DNA from: Lichenostomus cassidix
Lineage: Eukaryota; Chordata; Aves; Passeriformes; Meliphagidae
Length of the DNA: 64,000 nt
Assembly: GCA_008360975.2 (NCBI GenBank)
Contig: CM039210.1
Coordinates: forward strand, 18,375,007-18,439,006
Reading direction: 5' to 3'
A program made the position numbers and the translations under genes. Of this stretch, positions 34,194 to 46,514 are shown in pieces (positions within the stretch are counted from its first letter, which is position 1; each line of letters opens with the position of its first letter). The notes under the pieces are model-generated. The model had not been told where the DNA came from. It did not search any database and saw nothing but the letters and a program-made list of their open reading frames with translations.

Positions 34194-35671
34194 CTAAGAT
34201 TTCAATAGCATGCTTGACTTCTTTCTTCTGTGAGGTTAATAAACCCCTCTCCTTCCAAATAGCCCCATGAGCGTGTACCACCCCAAAAGCATACCTTGAA
34301 TCAGTCCAAATGTTGCCAGGCTTTCCTTCGGCTAATGCCAAGGCTCGAGTTAGAGCTATTATCTCAGCCTTTTGAGCAGATATCCCCACAGGCAATGGTT
34401 TTGCTTCAATGACGGCATCTGTGGTTGTAACTGCATACACAGCAAGGCGCTTACCATCTCTGACATAACTGCTCCCATCAGTGAACCAGTTTTCCGCATC
34501 TTCAAGCGGAGAGTCCTTCAGGTCTGGGCGGCTGGAGTAAACTGCCTCCATGGTTTCAATGCAGTCATGTTATACGGGCTCTTCAGTAGCTCTGCCCTGG
34601 AGGTAAGCTGCTGGATTTAAGATCTTGGTTACCTGAATGCTCACATGCTCTGATTCTGCTAGGACAGCTTGATATTTGAGAAAGCGAGATGGGGTTAACC
34701 AGTGATTTCCTTTCTGTGTGAGCACTGCTGACACTGTATGAGAGACAAAAACAGTTATCTTCTGGCCCATTGTGAACTTGCGGGCTTCTTCTATGTTCAG
34801 GATCACAGCTGCCACTGCACACAGGCAGGCAGGCCATCCTCGGCTGACCACATCCAATTGCTTGGAGAAATAAGCCACTGGCCTTTTGTAGGGTCCCAGC
34901 TTCTGTGCCAAAAGTCCCAACGCCAGTCCTTGCCTCTCATGTGAGAACAACAGAAAAGGTTTAGTGATATCTGGTATACCCAATGCTGGGGCTTGCATTA
35001 GCTCACGTTTCAGAGTTACAAATGCATTATTAGTCTCTGGTGTCTAGCATAGGTGCGTCCCCTTGGTTTCCTTTAGGAGCAGGTACATGGGTTTCACAAT
35101 TAACCCATAACGAGAGATCCACAACCTACACCATCCTGTCATTCCCAGAAAGGTTTTCAGTTCTTTGATTGTAGTTGGCTGGGGCATTTGACAGATTGCC
35201 TCCTTCCTGTTGTTTCCCAAGGCTCTCTCTCTCCTCCTGCCAGTTCATATCCCAAATATGTAACTTTCTGGAGGACTAACTGAGCCTTCTCAGGAGACAC
35301 CCTATATCCACTTAGTCCCAGAAAATTTGAAAGACTTACTGTCTGATTCTTGCAGTCTACATGGGTCCTTATTGCTATTAGTAGGTCATCAACATACTGC
35401 AGAAGTGTACCTTCCCCAAGTGGCAGTGTCCAGCCTTCCAGTTCCTTAGCTAATTGATCTCCAAATATTGTGGGGCTATTTTTGAATCCTTGTGGCAATA
35501 CAGTCCATGTAAGTTGGCTTTTTCTCCCTGTTTTGGGGTTTTCCCATTCAAAGGCAAAAATTTCCTGACTGCTTTCAGCTAATGGCGGACAAAAGAAGGC
35601 GTCTTTTAAATCTAAAACTGAAAACCACACCCAGTCACTTTGTAATTTTGTAAGTAAGGTATAAGGGTTAG
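34144..35671 (-). pseudogene. Provirus B RT (C-terminal part) and RNase H
   Basis: RT motifs VLDLKDAFF, LPQGFKNSPTIFG and [11 protein letters not shown] lie at 35630-35370. A length change in a GA-rich run near 35220 shifts the frame, and RNase H follows in pieces (34998-34570 and 34551-34144) with [20 protein letters not shown] and IWTDSRYAF, so the acidic residues are conserved. A premature stop and a frameshift separate these pieces. Provirus C carries the same region with fewer breaks. Confidence 0.85.
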
Positions 35672-36532
35672 TGTCTTGTTTTGAAAGACAGGTGTCTGCT
35701 AAGAGAGGTGGAACCCTCCCTTAGAATAGAGAATGTGATCTCCCTTCCCTCCAAATTATTTTAATTTTGAAATCAAGGCCTTTCAGGCAGAGGTATGGGA
35801 AAAGGAATAACAGTTCTTTACTAGTATCTACAGCAGAGTAAACAAGCAATAACAAGAATAACAACAACAAACAGAAGCAGAGAAAAACCAGTAACAGATG
35901 TCCTTTGAGCCGGTGAGCACTTTCCCGCATGGCGTAATTACGGTCGAAAGCAGCAGGGGCGCTGTTGAGCTCCTGGCCAGGCAGAGCAGGTGCGATGACT
36001 CCCGAGCAGCTGCAGGTGGCGCTGTGGTGTAGGGTCAGGTCAGCCTCACGCAGCTGGTAATGGCGGGCTGGCTGAGAAGCAGGCAGGCAGCTCGGCGCGG
36101 CGAGCGGGGCAGCATGGGCAGAGGGCTGGCTCTCTCCCAGGCTAGCCAGAGAGGTAGCAGTCATGGCAGTGCGGCGAAGGCGGTGCGGCGAAAGCAGTGC
36201 GGGCGGCAGAGACAGCCAGTCTCTCCCGCAGCTGCTGCGAAAAACGCGCACTCCAGTGGGAAAGAGGTTGAATCAAAACTCACCCAGCCAGGAGGAGAAG
36301 ACAGAGCACAGTTGGATCTCTCGCGGTTGCAGCCAGAAGCAAAGAGCAGTCTCTTTCCTCCCCGTGTCCGACAAACCAGTGCTAGTTCCAATGGCCAGCT
36401 GCCTCGTCCCCTTGCCCCACCTAGCACACCCTTTTGTCTCTTACAAAAGATTTGATGGCTCTAATCACCCAGATATTTGTTGCTTAGTAACAGGGATGGA
36501 GAAAAAATTCCAATGCCCCCCAACCTCCGACA
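35672..36532 (-). mobile_element. L-type solo LTR in RT, 5-bp TSD GTTAG
   Basis: It runs from TGTCTTG to CTCCGACA with GTTAG at 35667-35671 and 36533-36537; the empty site is visible in provirus C near 60934. Orientation is fixed by the related LTR at 50756, which adjoins a leader. It is the same family as 39605-40502. Confidence 0.9.
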
Positions 36533-36863
36533 GTTAGACACTACAGGACATAGTATTTTTGTTATTGAATTTATTGCCCTCAGGTCCTGAACTAATCTGT
36601 AACTTCCATTTGGCTTTTGCACTGGTAGAATTGGGGTATTGTAGGCAGACCTGCACTCTCTCAACAATCCTTGGTCAATAAATTTAGTAATTATTGGTTC
36701 TATTCCTACCCGTGCTTCATGCCTTAGTGGATATTGTTTTACTGATACTGGCTGCACTCCTTCCAGCAGTTCAATAACCACTGGGAAAGCCTGTTTTGAT
36801 CTTTCTGGAACTTTGACATCCCATACCAAGGGGATCACTTGATCTGTTATTTCACTATCTGTG
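36533..36863 (-). pseudogene. Provirus B RT N-terminal part
   Basis: It encodes QPVSVKQYPLRHEA, YNTPILPVQKPNGSY and RLVQDLRAIN, the finger and palm start of RT. It joins the rest of RT across the LTR 35672-36532. Similarity to provirus C breaks off near 36863, so protease and gag are missing. Confidence 0.85.
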
Positions 36864-37724
36864 ACTGTACAGATTCTCTTTCATGGGAAACTTTCCCTTT
36901 TCTAGTTAGGTATAGAGAAAACATAAGATAAACACGATGGGAACAGAGAATGTTTTGGAATGGGAGTTGAGACACCTTGGCCAATCACCCTGAGGGGTGG
37001 GTGAACGCTCGCCAATCCGAATGGATTTCTCTGCACTATAAAACTCAGTTTTTTCATAACAAAGCCTCTTCTGAAGCACGGAATTGACTCCACAACTCAG
37101 ATAGTTATGAAGTAGGTATGTGTTTATTCCAGCTGGGGTGCATATGGGGTAGCCCCTCCAAAGGCATGCACACCCTCAGCAGCACTTCACTTGGTTTATA
37201 TTAGGTTACAGGTTACATATGCATAAAGTTAGACAAAGCTCCTATACATATTTATTACCTATCCCCACTTCGTATTATAATGAGTTCAAAGTTCATTTAA
37301 ATATGCTTGCTCAAGAGCAGTGTCTCAGATTAATTGTGGGCGAGGGTCCCAAATGATTAATGAGGGTGAAATCAGTAGTCTTCCTCACGATGAACTGTTC
37401 ACCCTGTTCCCTTGTGCATGCTCCCTTGGTTCTTGGTCCAAGTCCAAGCCTGAGAACCAACTTGTACCAGTTCTGAGGTCCAAGGGTGGGATGTTCGGTT
37501 ACACTCAGTAGTTTTTCTCAATTATTTGGCTCTCTTCTCTCTATCCTCCCCGATAATAGGTAGGCACAAAATCATTAAGCGAATAATATATTGTCTTCAG
37601 CAAGCAAATCTTAGTAAATCATTATCCAATCCCTGGCCTTCTAAATCAGTTCAAAAAATATTATTATTATCCAGCTTCTATTTCTTTTAATTTAATAATT
37701 TCTATTTTACCCTAAATCACGTGT
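36864..37724. other. LTR-like or promoter-like stretch, unresolved
   Basis: At 36979-37018 two CCAAT boxes (GGCCAATCACC and CGCCAATCCG) precede a TATA box (CTATAAAACTC at 37037) on +, as in a U3 region. 37100-37720 is AT-rich. It may be the 5' LTR of provirus F or a fragment of another LTR; ends and duplications were not found. Confidence 0.4.
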
Positions 37725-38077
37725 GTGAGACGTGGGCTGGATACTACAGACCTGCGAAACGAGTGAGGAGTCTCTGAGTACTGCGGTTCCGATGTTTCGT
37801 GAGAGACGCAGCCAGGAAGGAGACAAAGAGCAAGAAAAAAGGAGTGAGAAATCCCCTGGGGTATCTGGGACTGGGTCTCAGGAGGGGTTGGACCCCTATG
37901 AAAAGGGAGCCAAGGGTTTCCTAGTACAATCCACTAGGAAACAGGGGACGAAAGTGAGGATCCCCAATTCCAGAAAAGCTGCTAGATTGAGGGTTGGAAC
38001 ACACAGAGGCTAGAGAAAAATTACTCTAGATGGGAAGTGTGAAATAATAGGCCCAAGAGAATCTGGGACTGGACAAC

Positions 38078-38344
38078 TGTCGCTGTTGAACCGCTAGCAG
38101 AGAGAAGGAGTCCAGTCTTCAGTGTGGCAAAAAATGTCTGTTTTTATTAATTAATTTCAACTTATATAGACTTTCAAAGGTCACTCCGATTGGTCGGTTC
38201 AAAACCTCCCCCCAGGCCGATTGGCCAGGCTTGAATTGTTCATATCTTGAGACACTGTTTCAAACATCCAAACTTTATCTTTGTTTATAAAACACAGGAA
38301 GAAGAGAGAAAAATTTCTCACGGGAAAGGTCTGTGCTTGCCACA
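38078..38344 (-). mobile_element. Short class II solo LTR, perfect TSD GACAAC
   Basis: It is 267 bp, flanked by GACAAC at 38072-38077 and 38345-38350, in the leader of provirus F. It is the same family as 21440-21701 and 47308-47563. On minus it begins TGTGGCAAGC. Confidence 0.9.
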
Positions 38345-38668
38345 GACAACAACATTTGAGAATTTACCATTTTATTTGAAACACAGAATCTGTGGAGAAT
38401 ATTATCAAATCATTTGAAAGTAAAAATGCCTTATTGTGTTGTCATGTTGTGAGTGAGAATGAGTGAGATAAAGAAAATAAAAATGGGAGAACGTGAATGA
38501 ATGAAAGTTTATGTAATATAGGTTGTTGACTTAAACTTTATTATCTGGAAGGAGGTGGATATATTATAGAGGAAAGATTTTCTGTGCTGTAAAGGGGGGT
38601 AGAGGCGTGGCTGAGAGCAAAGAAACAGGCCAGGGACAAATAGATTAAAAAAAAAAAATCCTGGGGAA

Positions 38669-39604
38669 ATGGGACAAAAACCTAGTAGGTTAGGTTCAAG
38701 GCAAAAAGGGAGTAAAAAGATAATATTAGATATACCCCAAGATAGTCCCCTGGGAATTAAATTAGCGAACTGGGATAGTGATCCTCATACAATGAAAAAG
38801 GATAAAGTAAAGATGATTCAGTATTGTATGATAGAATGGACAAAAAAAGAAATAAGATCTGACCATGTCTACTGGCCTAGATACGAGTCTTTTGAAGCTT
38901 GGATCTGCCAAGCTTTGAATCTATTTGTAAACTCTAAAGACCTGGTTGATTTAGAAGAGAAGGAATATGCTTCTTGTTGGACAGGGGACACGGGACCCTC
39001 AGGGGTAAATATTTTTAAGATATCACAAACCCCAGAGACAGACCGAGCAAAAGAAAAAAAGAAAAGGGCTGGGACCCCACAGAGGCACTCCCACCTCTAT
39101 TAGCCCCAGATATCCCTGCCCCTGGTCATGCCGTAGACCAGCCTGGGCTGAACGCCCTGGCCCCCAGACAGGCAGTGGTTCCACTTGAGCCGGGTGCCCT
39201 GTTCCATGCCCCCAGCCCTATCCAGTTCGCTTTGCTGGCACCCGCAGTGGTCCTGTTCATATCGGACAGCCCGGCTGCAGCGAGTACTCCTGCCCTCGTG
39301 GCAGCCTTGCCCCCGCAGGCTGCTTCCACCCTTGTTGTAGTTCCGTTTCTGCCAACCACCCAGTCCATTTCTGCTCCCAACTCTATGGCCTTAGAGGACT
39401 CTGCTACCTGGTCCACTTCCACCCTTACTACACTACCTACTTCCACCCTTACTTCGGTGGCTCTAACCCCTGATAGTGGGGCACCATATCAAAATACTAA
39501 GAGAACTTCAGTTAAGACTCAAAGGCAGCTCTATAATCCCTCTCCTGCCACTACTTTGAAACAGGGGAAAAGGGTCTTCTCTAAGGTTAGGAGGACTGAG
39601 GAAC
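38669..39604 (+). pseudogene. Provirus F gag: matrix and proline-rich linker
   Basis: It starts MGQKPSRLGS, a myristoylation-type Gly at position 2. Matrix blocks such as VYWPRYESFEAW and a short linker follow. The frame stops at 39103. The Pro/Ala/Thr-rich part (39175-39604) is in another frame, so at least one frameshift separates them. The LTR 39605-40502 then interrupts. Matrix would target the Gag precursor to the plasma membrane. Confidence 0.75.
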
Positions 39605-40502
39605 TGTCAGAGTTTAGGGAAGGCCTGGAATTTTTCTCCATCACTGTTACTAAGCAACAAATAGTTGGGTGTTTAGAGCCATCAAGTCTTTTGTAAAAGA
39701 CAAAAGGTGTGCTTGGGCAGGGTAAGGGAAGAGCCGGCCCTTGGAAAGCAGTCTCTCGTGGTTCAGACGCTGAGAGGAGAGGCTGCTTTTTGCTTTTCGG
39801 CTGCGACCAGAGGAAATCCAGCTGTGCCCTGTTTTTTTTCTTCTCCTGGCTGGGTGAGCTTTGATTCAACCTTTTTTCCCACTGGGAAGGGCACGTTTCC
39901 CCAGGCTGCGTTTTCTCGCAGCTGCTGCCGGGAGAGTCCGGCTGCCTCTGCTGCCTGCCCCCGCCCTCTGCCGCACAAGACCGCGGCGTCTGCTGTGACT
40001 GCAGAAATCCTTGCTACCTCACTAGCTAGCCGGGGAGAGAGCCAGCTCCTACCCCTGCTGCCCTGCTTTCCCGCTGCTCTGAGCTGCTTCGCTGCCCTGC
40101 ATGCTTTTCAGCCTGCCCGCCATTACCAGCTGCCTGAGGCTGACCTGACCCTGCGCCATAGCGCCACCTGCAGTCGCTCGGGAGTCATTGCACCTGCCCT
40201 GCCTGGCCGGGAGCTCAACAGCGCCCCTGCTGCTTGCAACCATGATTGCACCACACGGGAAAAGGCTCAGCAGCTCACAAGTCATCTGCAATTGGTTTCT
40301 GGTTCTAGTTGTGGTTGCTATTATTGTTATTGCTTGTTTATAGATACTAGTAAAGAACTGATATTCCTTTTTCCCATACCTTTGCCTGAAAGCCCTTGAT
40401 TTTCAAAATTAAATAATTCGGAGGGAGGGGAAAAATCACATTCTCTGTCCTAAGGGAGGGTTCAACTTCTCTTGGCAGACACCTGTCTTTCAAACCAAGA
40501 CA
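39605..40502 (+). mobile_element. L-type solo LTR, 5-bp TSD GGAAC
   Basis: It is 898 bp, from TGTCAGAG to ACCAAGACA, with GGAAC at 39600-39604 and 40503-40507. It is a reverse-complement relative of 35672-36532. CpG is frequent in the 39870-40230 part. Confidence 0.9.
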
Positions 40503-40507
40503 GGAAC

Positions 40508-40902
40508 AGAGAGGGAGGGATAAAGAATTTAACTTATTTTCTTTATGGGAAGTGCAGATGGGCAGGGTACAAGGGGGAACAGGGTTTGTAAAGGCTCCTC
40601 TGACCTCTTCAGAGGTCAGAAATTTTACAAAGGAAATTAAAGGGTTATTAGAAGATCCTATAGGTGTAGCTGAACAACTAGATCAATTTCTAGGTCCCAA
40701 TATTTATACTTGGGAAGAGATGCAATCAATAATGCGTATTATATTTTCCCAAGGGGAGAGGCAGATGATTAAACCTGCTGGAATGAGAATTTGGGAAAGA
40801 TAATATACAAGGTCCCCCAGGAGACCAGAAGATGCCAATAGCACCTCCTAACTGGATCCATAATGAAGAAGCAGGAAGAGGGCATATGATTGATTATCGT
40901 AG
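40508..40902 (+). pseudogene. Provirus F gag: capsid N-terminal half
   Basis: The open segment 40552-40803 includes FVKAPLTSSEVRNF, DPIGVAEQLDQFLG and YTWEEMQSIM, gammaretrovirus-like capsid blocks. A stop at 40801 precedes further capsid-like residues ending at DYR, where the RPS9-CR1 insertion cuts the gene. Confidence 0.75.
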
Positions 40903-41629
<727 letters not shown>

Positions 41630-41637
41630 TTTTATAT

Positions 41638-41809
41638 TTCATTCTTGTTCTGCTGAGTCACCTGGGCGGGCTTGCGCGGGAGAGCGGCGGGGCGATTTAA
41701 AACCACGCTGAGCAGGTGAGTGCTTCATTCTTGTTCTGCTGAGTCACCCAGGCGGGGCTTGCACGGGAGAGCGGCAGGGCGATTTAAAGCGTGCCTAGGG
41801 AGCACGGCG
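41638..41809 (+). repeat. 86-bp direct repeat in the CR1 5' UTR
   Basis: Two tandem units begin TTCATTCTTGTTCTGCTGAG at 41638 and 41724, each continuing through GCGGGAGAGCGG-like sequence to GATTTAAA. Repeated 5' units act as promoter monomers in some LINEs; here that is inference. Confidence 0.75.
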
Positions 41810-41973
41810 ACCTGGAGCGCGGCGAACAGGAGCGGGCAAACAGGAGCATGGCACGTCTCTGAGGGCGTGGCACGGCAGTTTGCGCGGCAGTTCGCGCAGG
41901 CAGGACAAGCAGGCAGGGCTGCAGGTTTACTGCTGGTGGGGCTTTTAGTTGTTAGTTGTTGTGCTTGGAAGTA

Positions 41974-43041
41974 ATGGTCTTTACACAATCGAAACCTGGG
42001 AATGCTACAAGTGTATGTAGCCAAATAGAGCCCTCCAAAAAGGATGTGTCTGTCCAGACCCATTCCTGTGCGGAGTGTTTGAGCCTATCGGCGGTACCAG
42101 GGGACATTGCAGAAGGAGGATGCTTGCGGTGTGAACAGGTGAACGACTTGCTTTCACTGGTGGCTGAGCTCAGGGAGGAGGTAGAAAGACTAAGGAGTAT
42201 TAGGGAAAGTGAAAGGGAAATAGACTGGTGGAGCTCTACCCTTCCATCCTTGAGGGAGGCTCACCAGGAGTCAGAGGACTCCTATGCCTCTCCCTGTCAG
42301 GCAATAGGAGGACACCCGGCAGATGAAGGGGAGTGGGAATGGGTCCCCACTCGAGGAGGTGGTAGAAATTCTTCCCTACCCCCCTCACCTACCCAGGTGC
42401 CACTTCAGAATAGGTATGAGGCCCTGGATCTAGAAGATCAACTAGAGGACACAGAGGAGAATGATCTGTTCAGTGATCCTCCCAGTTGTGAGTCACCTGT
42501 CAAACAGATCACCACCTCTAACGTTAAAAAGAAAAGGGTAGTGGTAGTGGGTGACTCCCTTCTTAGGGGAACAGAGGGCCCCATATGTCGACCGGACCCA
42601 TCCCACAGGGAGATCTGCTGCCTCCCTGGGGCTCAGGTACGGGATATTGCCGAGAGACTACCTGGGCTGATTCGGCCCTCTGATTACTACCCACTGCTGA
42701 TACTCCAGGCTGGCAGTGATGAGACTGAGAGGAGGAGCATCAAGGCAGTTAAAAGGGACTTTAGGGCACTGGGTCAAGTGGTGAATAGGGCGGGAGCTCG
42801 GGTAGCGTTCTGCTCAGTCCTCTTGGTGGCAGAGAAAAATGACAAAAGAAATAGGAGAGCCCACATTATCAACAAGTGGCTCAAGGGTTGGTGCCATCAG
42901 CAGAATTTTGGGTTTTTTGATCATGGGGAAATCTTTACAGCACCTGGTCTGCTAGAACCAGATGGGCTCCATCTCTCTGTTAAGGGCAGAAGGTTTTTAG
43001 CTCATGAACTGGCTGAACTCGTTGAAAGGGCTTTAAACTAG
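41974..43041 (+). CDS. CR1 ORF1 protein with esterase domain
   Basis: The open frame is 361 codons from 41956; the second Met at 41974 gives 355 and follows a more natural leader. The N-terminal part has a Cys/His cluster (HSCAEC ... GGCLRC) like the zinc-binding region of CR1 ORF1, then a Leu/Glu-rich coiled-coil stretch ([16 protein letters not shown]). The C-terminal half is an SGNH-type esterase fold: [11 protein letters not shown] holds the nucleophilic Ser and [11 protein letters not shown] holds the Asp/His pair. ORF1 proteins bind LINE RNA in the RNP. It is uninterrupted. ORF2 begins 71 bases after its stop. Confidence 0.85.
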   Translation: MVFTQSKPGNATSVCSQIEPSKKDVSVQTHSCAECLSLSAVPGDIAEGGCLRCEQVNDLLSLVAELREEVERLRSIRESEREIDWWSSTLPSLREAHQESEDSYASPCQAIGGHPADEGEWEWVPTRGGGRNSSLPPSPTQVPLQNRYEALDLEDQLEDTEENDLFSDPPSCESPVKQITTSNVKKKRVVVVGDSLLRGTEGPICRPDPSHREICCLPGAQVRDIAERLPGLIRPSDYYPLLILQAGSDETERRSIKAVKRDFRALGQVVNRAGARVAFCSVLLVAEKNDKRNRRAHIINKWLKGWCHQQNFGFFDHGEIFTAPGLLEPDGLHLSVKGRRFLAHELAELVERALN

Positions 43042-43112
43042 GTTCGAAGGGGGAAGGGGATACAGCTGGGCTCTCTGGAAACAGTCCCAAGGATGGTAAG
43101 CCTGAGTTAGGG

Positions 43113-45900
43113 GTGAAAACAGTAGCCCAGCTGAAGTGCATGTATACTAATGCATGCAGCATGGGTAACAAACAAGAGGAGCTGGAAGCCATGGTACAAC
43201 AGCAAAGCTATGATGTGATTGCCATCACAGAAACATGGTGGGATGACTCACATAGCTGGAGCACTGCACTGGATGGCTACAAGCTCTTCAGAAGAGACAG
43301 GAAAGGGAGAAGAGGTGGAGGGGTGGCCCTTTCCATTAGGGAGGTTTTTGATGCCATGGACATTGAAACTAATGATGATGAAGTTGAATGCCTATGGGTA
43401 AAGATTAAAGAGAAGGCCAACAAGGCTGATATCCTACTGGGAGTCTGTTACAGACCACCCAACCAGGATGAAGAAGTGGACAACCTATTCTATAAGCAGC
43501 TAGAGAATGTTTCAGGGTCACCAGCCCTTGTTCTCGTAGGTGACTTTAACCTACCGGGCATCTGCTGGGAACTTAATACAGCAGAAAAGAGGCAGTCCAG
43601 GAAGTTCTTGGAGTGGGTGGAGGACAATTTTCTGTTGCAGCTGGTGAGTGAGCCCACCAGGGGAGAGGCTATACTAGATTTATTGTTGACAAATAGAGAT
43701 GGGCTGGTGGGAGATGTGGTGGTTGGAGGACAACTGGGGCATAGTGACCATGGAATTATTGAGTTTTCAATAATTGGTGAAAGGAGGGTGAACATCAATA
43801 AGACTTTTACATTGGACTTCAGGAGGGCAGACTTTAACCTATTTAAGAGACTTATCCAGAGAGTTCCTTGGGAAGCAGCCCTTAAAAACAAAGGAGTACA
43901 GGAAGGGTGGGCATACTTCAAAACAGAGTTCTTGAGGGCACAGGAACAGACTGTTCCAGTGCGACGAAAGATGAGTGGGCGAGGTAAACGTCCATCCTGG
44001 ATGGACAACGAGGTTTTGAAGGAACTTAGGAACAAAAAGAGGATATATCATCTTTGGAAGGAGGGTCAGGTCTCTCAGGAAGTATTTAAGGAGGCTGCTA
44101 GGGCATGTAGGAAAAAAATTAGGGAGGCCAAAGCTCAGTTTGAACTCAATTTGGCAACCCTTGTAAAGGACAATAGAAAATGCTTTTACAAATATATTAA
44201 TGAGAAAAGGAAGGGCAAGACCGACCTTTGTTGTCTATTGGATGCGGAAAGGAATTTAGTAACTGCAGATGAGAAGAAAGCGGAAGTGCTTAATGACTTC
44301 TTTGCCTCGGTCTTTACTGAAAAGACACATGGTGCTCAGGACAACTGTCTTCCTGGGTTGGTAGATAGTGTCAGGGAGCAGAACAGTCCCCCTGTTATCC
44401 AAGAGGAGGCAGTCAGGGAACTGCTGAGCTGCCTGGATATCCATAAATCTATGGGACCAGATGGGATCCATCCCAGGGTGATGAGAGAGCTGGCAGATGA
44501 GCTTGCAAAGCCACTCTCCATCATCTACCAGCAGTCCTGGTTCACTGGCGAGGTTCCAGATGACTGGAAGCTGGCCAATGTGACGCCCATTCATAAAAAG
44601 GGTAAGAAGGAGGATCCTGGTAATTACAGGCCAGTTAGCCTGACCTCGGTACCAGGGAAGGTTATGGAACAGTTTATATTGAGTGCTATTACACAGCACC
44701 TACAGGATGGACAGGGGATCAGACCCAGTCAGCATGGGTTTAGAAGGGGTAGGTCATGTTTGACCAACTTGGTCTCCTTTTATGACCAGGTAACCTGCCT
44801 GGTGGATGCAGGAAAGGCTGTAGATGTTGTCTATTTAGACCTCAGCAAAGCCTTTGACACTGTCTCCCACAGCATACTCCTGGAAAAGCTGGCAGCCCAC
44901 GGCTTGGACAGGGGCACTCTTCGCTGGGTTAAGAACTGGCTGGAAGGCCGGGCCCAGAGGGTGGTGGTGAATGGTGCTGCATCCAGCTGGCGGCCAGTCA
45001 CCAGTGGTGTCCCTCAGGGGTCTGTACTGGGACCAGCTCTGTTTAATATTTTTATTGATGACATGGATGAGGGTATTGAGTCTTTCATTAGTAAATTTGC
45101 AGATGACACTAAGCTGGGAGCGTGTGTCGATCTGTTGGAGGGTAGGAGGGCTCTGCAGAGAGACATGGAATGGTTGGATACATGGGCTGAGTCCAATAGG
45201 ATGAAGTTTAACCAGTCCAAGTGCCGAGTCCTGCATTTTGGCCGCAACAACCCCCTGCAACGCTATAGGCTGGGAACAGAGTGGCTGGAGAGTGCCCAGG
45301 CAGAAAGAGACTTGGGGGTACTGGTCGACAGCCGACTCAACATGAGTCAGCAGTGTGCCCAGGTGGCCAAAAAAGGCCAATGGTATCCTGGCCTGTATCA
45401 GAAATAGTGTGGCCAGCAGGAGCAGGGAAGTCATCCTTCCCCTATACTCGACACTGGTGAGGCCGCACCTTGAGTACTGTGTCCAGTTCTGGGCCCCTCA
45501 GTTCAGGAAGGACATGGAGACACTTGAACATGTCCAGAGGAGGGCAACAAGGCTGGTGAAGGCCTTGGAACACAAGCCCTATGAGGAACGGCTGAGGGAG
45601 CTGGGGTTGTTTAGCCTGGAGAAAAGGAGACTCAGAGGTGACCTTATCACTCTCTACAACTTCCTGAAGGGTGGTTGTAGTGAGGTGGGGGTTGGTCTCT
45701 TTTTCCGGGCAACAACTGGCAGAACAAGAGGACACAGTCTTAAGTTGCGCCAAGGAAAATATAGGTTAGATATTAGGAGAAACTTTTTTACAGAAAGAGT
45801 GATAAAATATTGGAATGGTCTGCCTGGGGAGGTGGTGGAGTCACCATCCCTGGATGTGTTTAAAAAGAGACTGGATGTGGCGCTTGGTGCCATGGTTTAG
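43113..45900 (+). pseudogene. CR1 ORF2: endonuclease and reverse transcriptase, one frameshift
   Basis: It encodes an N-terminal APE-type endonuclease with YTNACS, ITETWW, GDFNLPG near 43541 and LGHSDHG, then an RT with [24 protein letters not shown] and FADDTKLG (catalytic Asp pair near 45103). The C-terminal part ([10 protein letters not shown] to [10 protein letters not shown]) lies in the next frame. The shift falls at an A6 run, 45369-45374, where the codons around it suggest one extra A. Everything else is open for about 929 codons. The protein nicks target DNA and copies CR1 RNA there. Confidence 0.9.
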
Positions 45901-45991
45901 TTTAGTTGAGGTGTTAGGACAGAGGTTGGACTCGATGATCTTGAAGGTCTCTTCCAACCTGGTAATTCTGGTAATTCTGTGATTCTGTGAT

Positions 45992-46514
45992 TTCTGTAAT
46001 CAAAAGAATAAAAGAGGCAGCACCCTGGGGACAAAATGTTAGCAAAGCCTTTGACGGACGGCAAGGAAGGGAAGAAACTCCAACAGGTTGGTTAGAAAGA
46101 CTCTGAAAGGATATGAAACAGTACTCTAGAATAGACCCCGAAAGTATGGCAGGACAAACTCTTTTGAAAGTTAACTTTGTCACCCATGCCTGGCCAGATA
46201 TTAGGAAAAAGTTAGAAAAGGTTGAGGATTGGCAGGATAAAGCATTGAACGAGTTATTGAAAGAGGCCCAGAGGGTCTATGTAAGGAGAGATGAGAGGAA
46301 AGCCAAAGCAGAAGCAAAAATCATGATAGCTGGTATGGGGGAGGGTAACTCTCAGAGGAATCTGAAGCCCCTAGGTACCATTCTCAAATATTCAGGTTAC
46401 AGAGACAAGGAGAAGGGAAGAAACAGAACCCCAGCATGATCAAAATCTCAGGAACAAACAAAACATACCTGCTTCTATTGCGAGGGAGAAGGACACTATC
46501 AAAGAGAGTGTCCT
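45992..46514 (+). pseudogene. Provirus F gag: capsid C-terminus and nucleocapsid
   Basis: Gag resumes after CR1 with IKRIKEAAPWGQNVSKAF, then QYSRIDPESMAGQTLL and a basic linker. Stops occur near 46106 and at 46437-46439. The nucleocapsid zinc knuckle CFYCEGEGHYQREC is complete (C-x2-C-x4-H-x4-C). The gene ends where the provirus D LTR starts. Confidence 0.8.

Larger units (their letters stand above)
29703..36863 (-). mobile_element. Provirus B: class I ERV with pol and env
   Basis: On the minus strand the order is RT, RNase H, integrase, env, polypurine tract and 3' LTR. Gag and protease are missing: similarity to provirus C stops at about 36863. It is closely similar to C and carries two L-type LTR insertions (31644-32940 and 35672-36532). 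Confidence 0.85.
41630..45991 (+). mobile_element. Full-length CR1 LINE
   Basis: It includes a GC-rich 5' UTR, ORF1, ORF2 and a 3' end with repeated ATTCTGTG units (about 45966-45990) typical of CR1. The 5' UTR begins with two copies of an 86-bp unit (TTCATTCTTG at 41638 and 41724). Most CR1 copies are short 3' fragments, so a 4.36-kb copy with only one frameshift is young or well preserved. No duplication is evident at its own ends, as is usual for CR1. Confidence 0.9.

Noticed and set aside
36060..36455. Possible host exon in GC-rich DNA
   Set aside because: It is inside the L-type LTR 35672-36532, bounded by the GTTAG duplication, and is shared with 39605-40502.
39707..40399. 230-codon plus-strand frame
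   Set aside because: It lies wholly within the L-type LTR 39605-40502; related LTR DNA at 35672 does not keep the frame.
44835..45434. 199-codon minus-strand frame
   Set aside because: It is the antisense shadow of CR1 ORF2.
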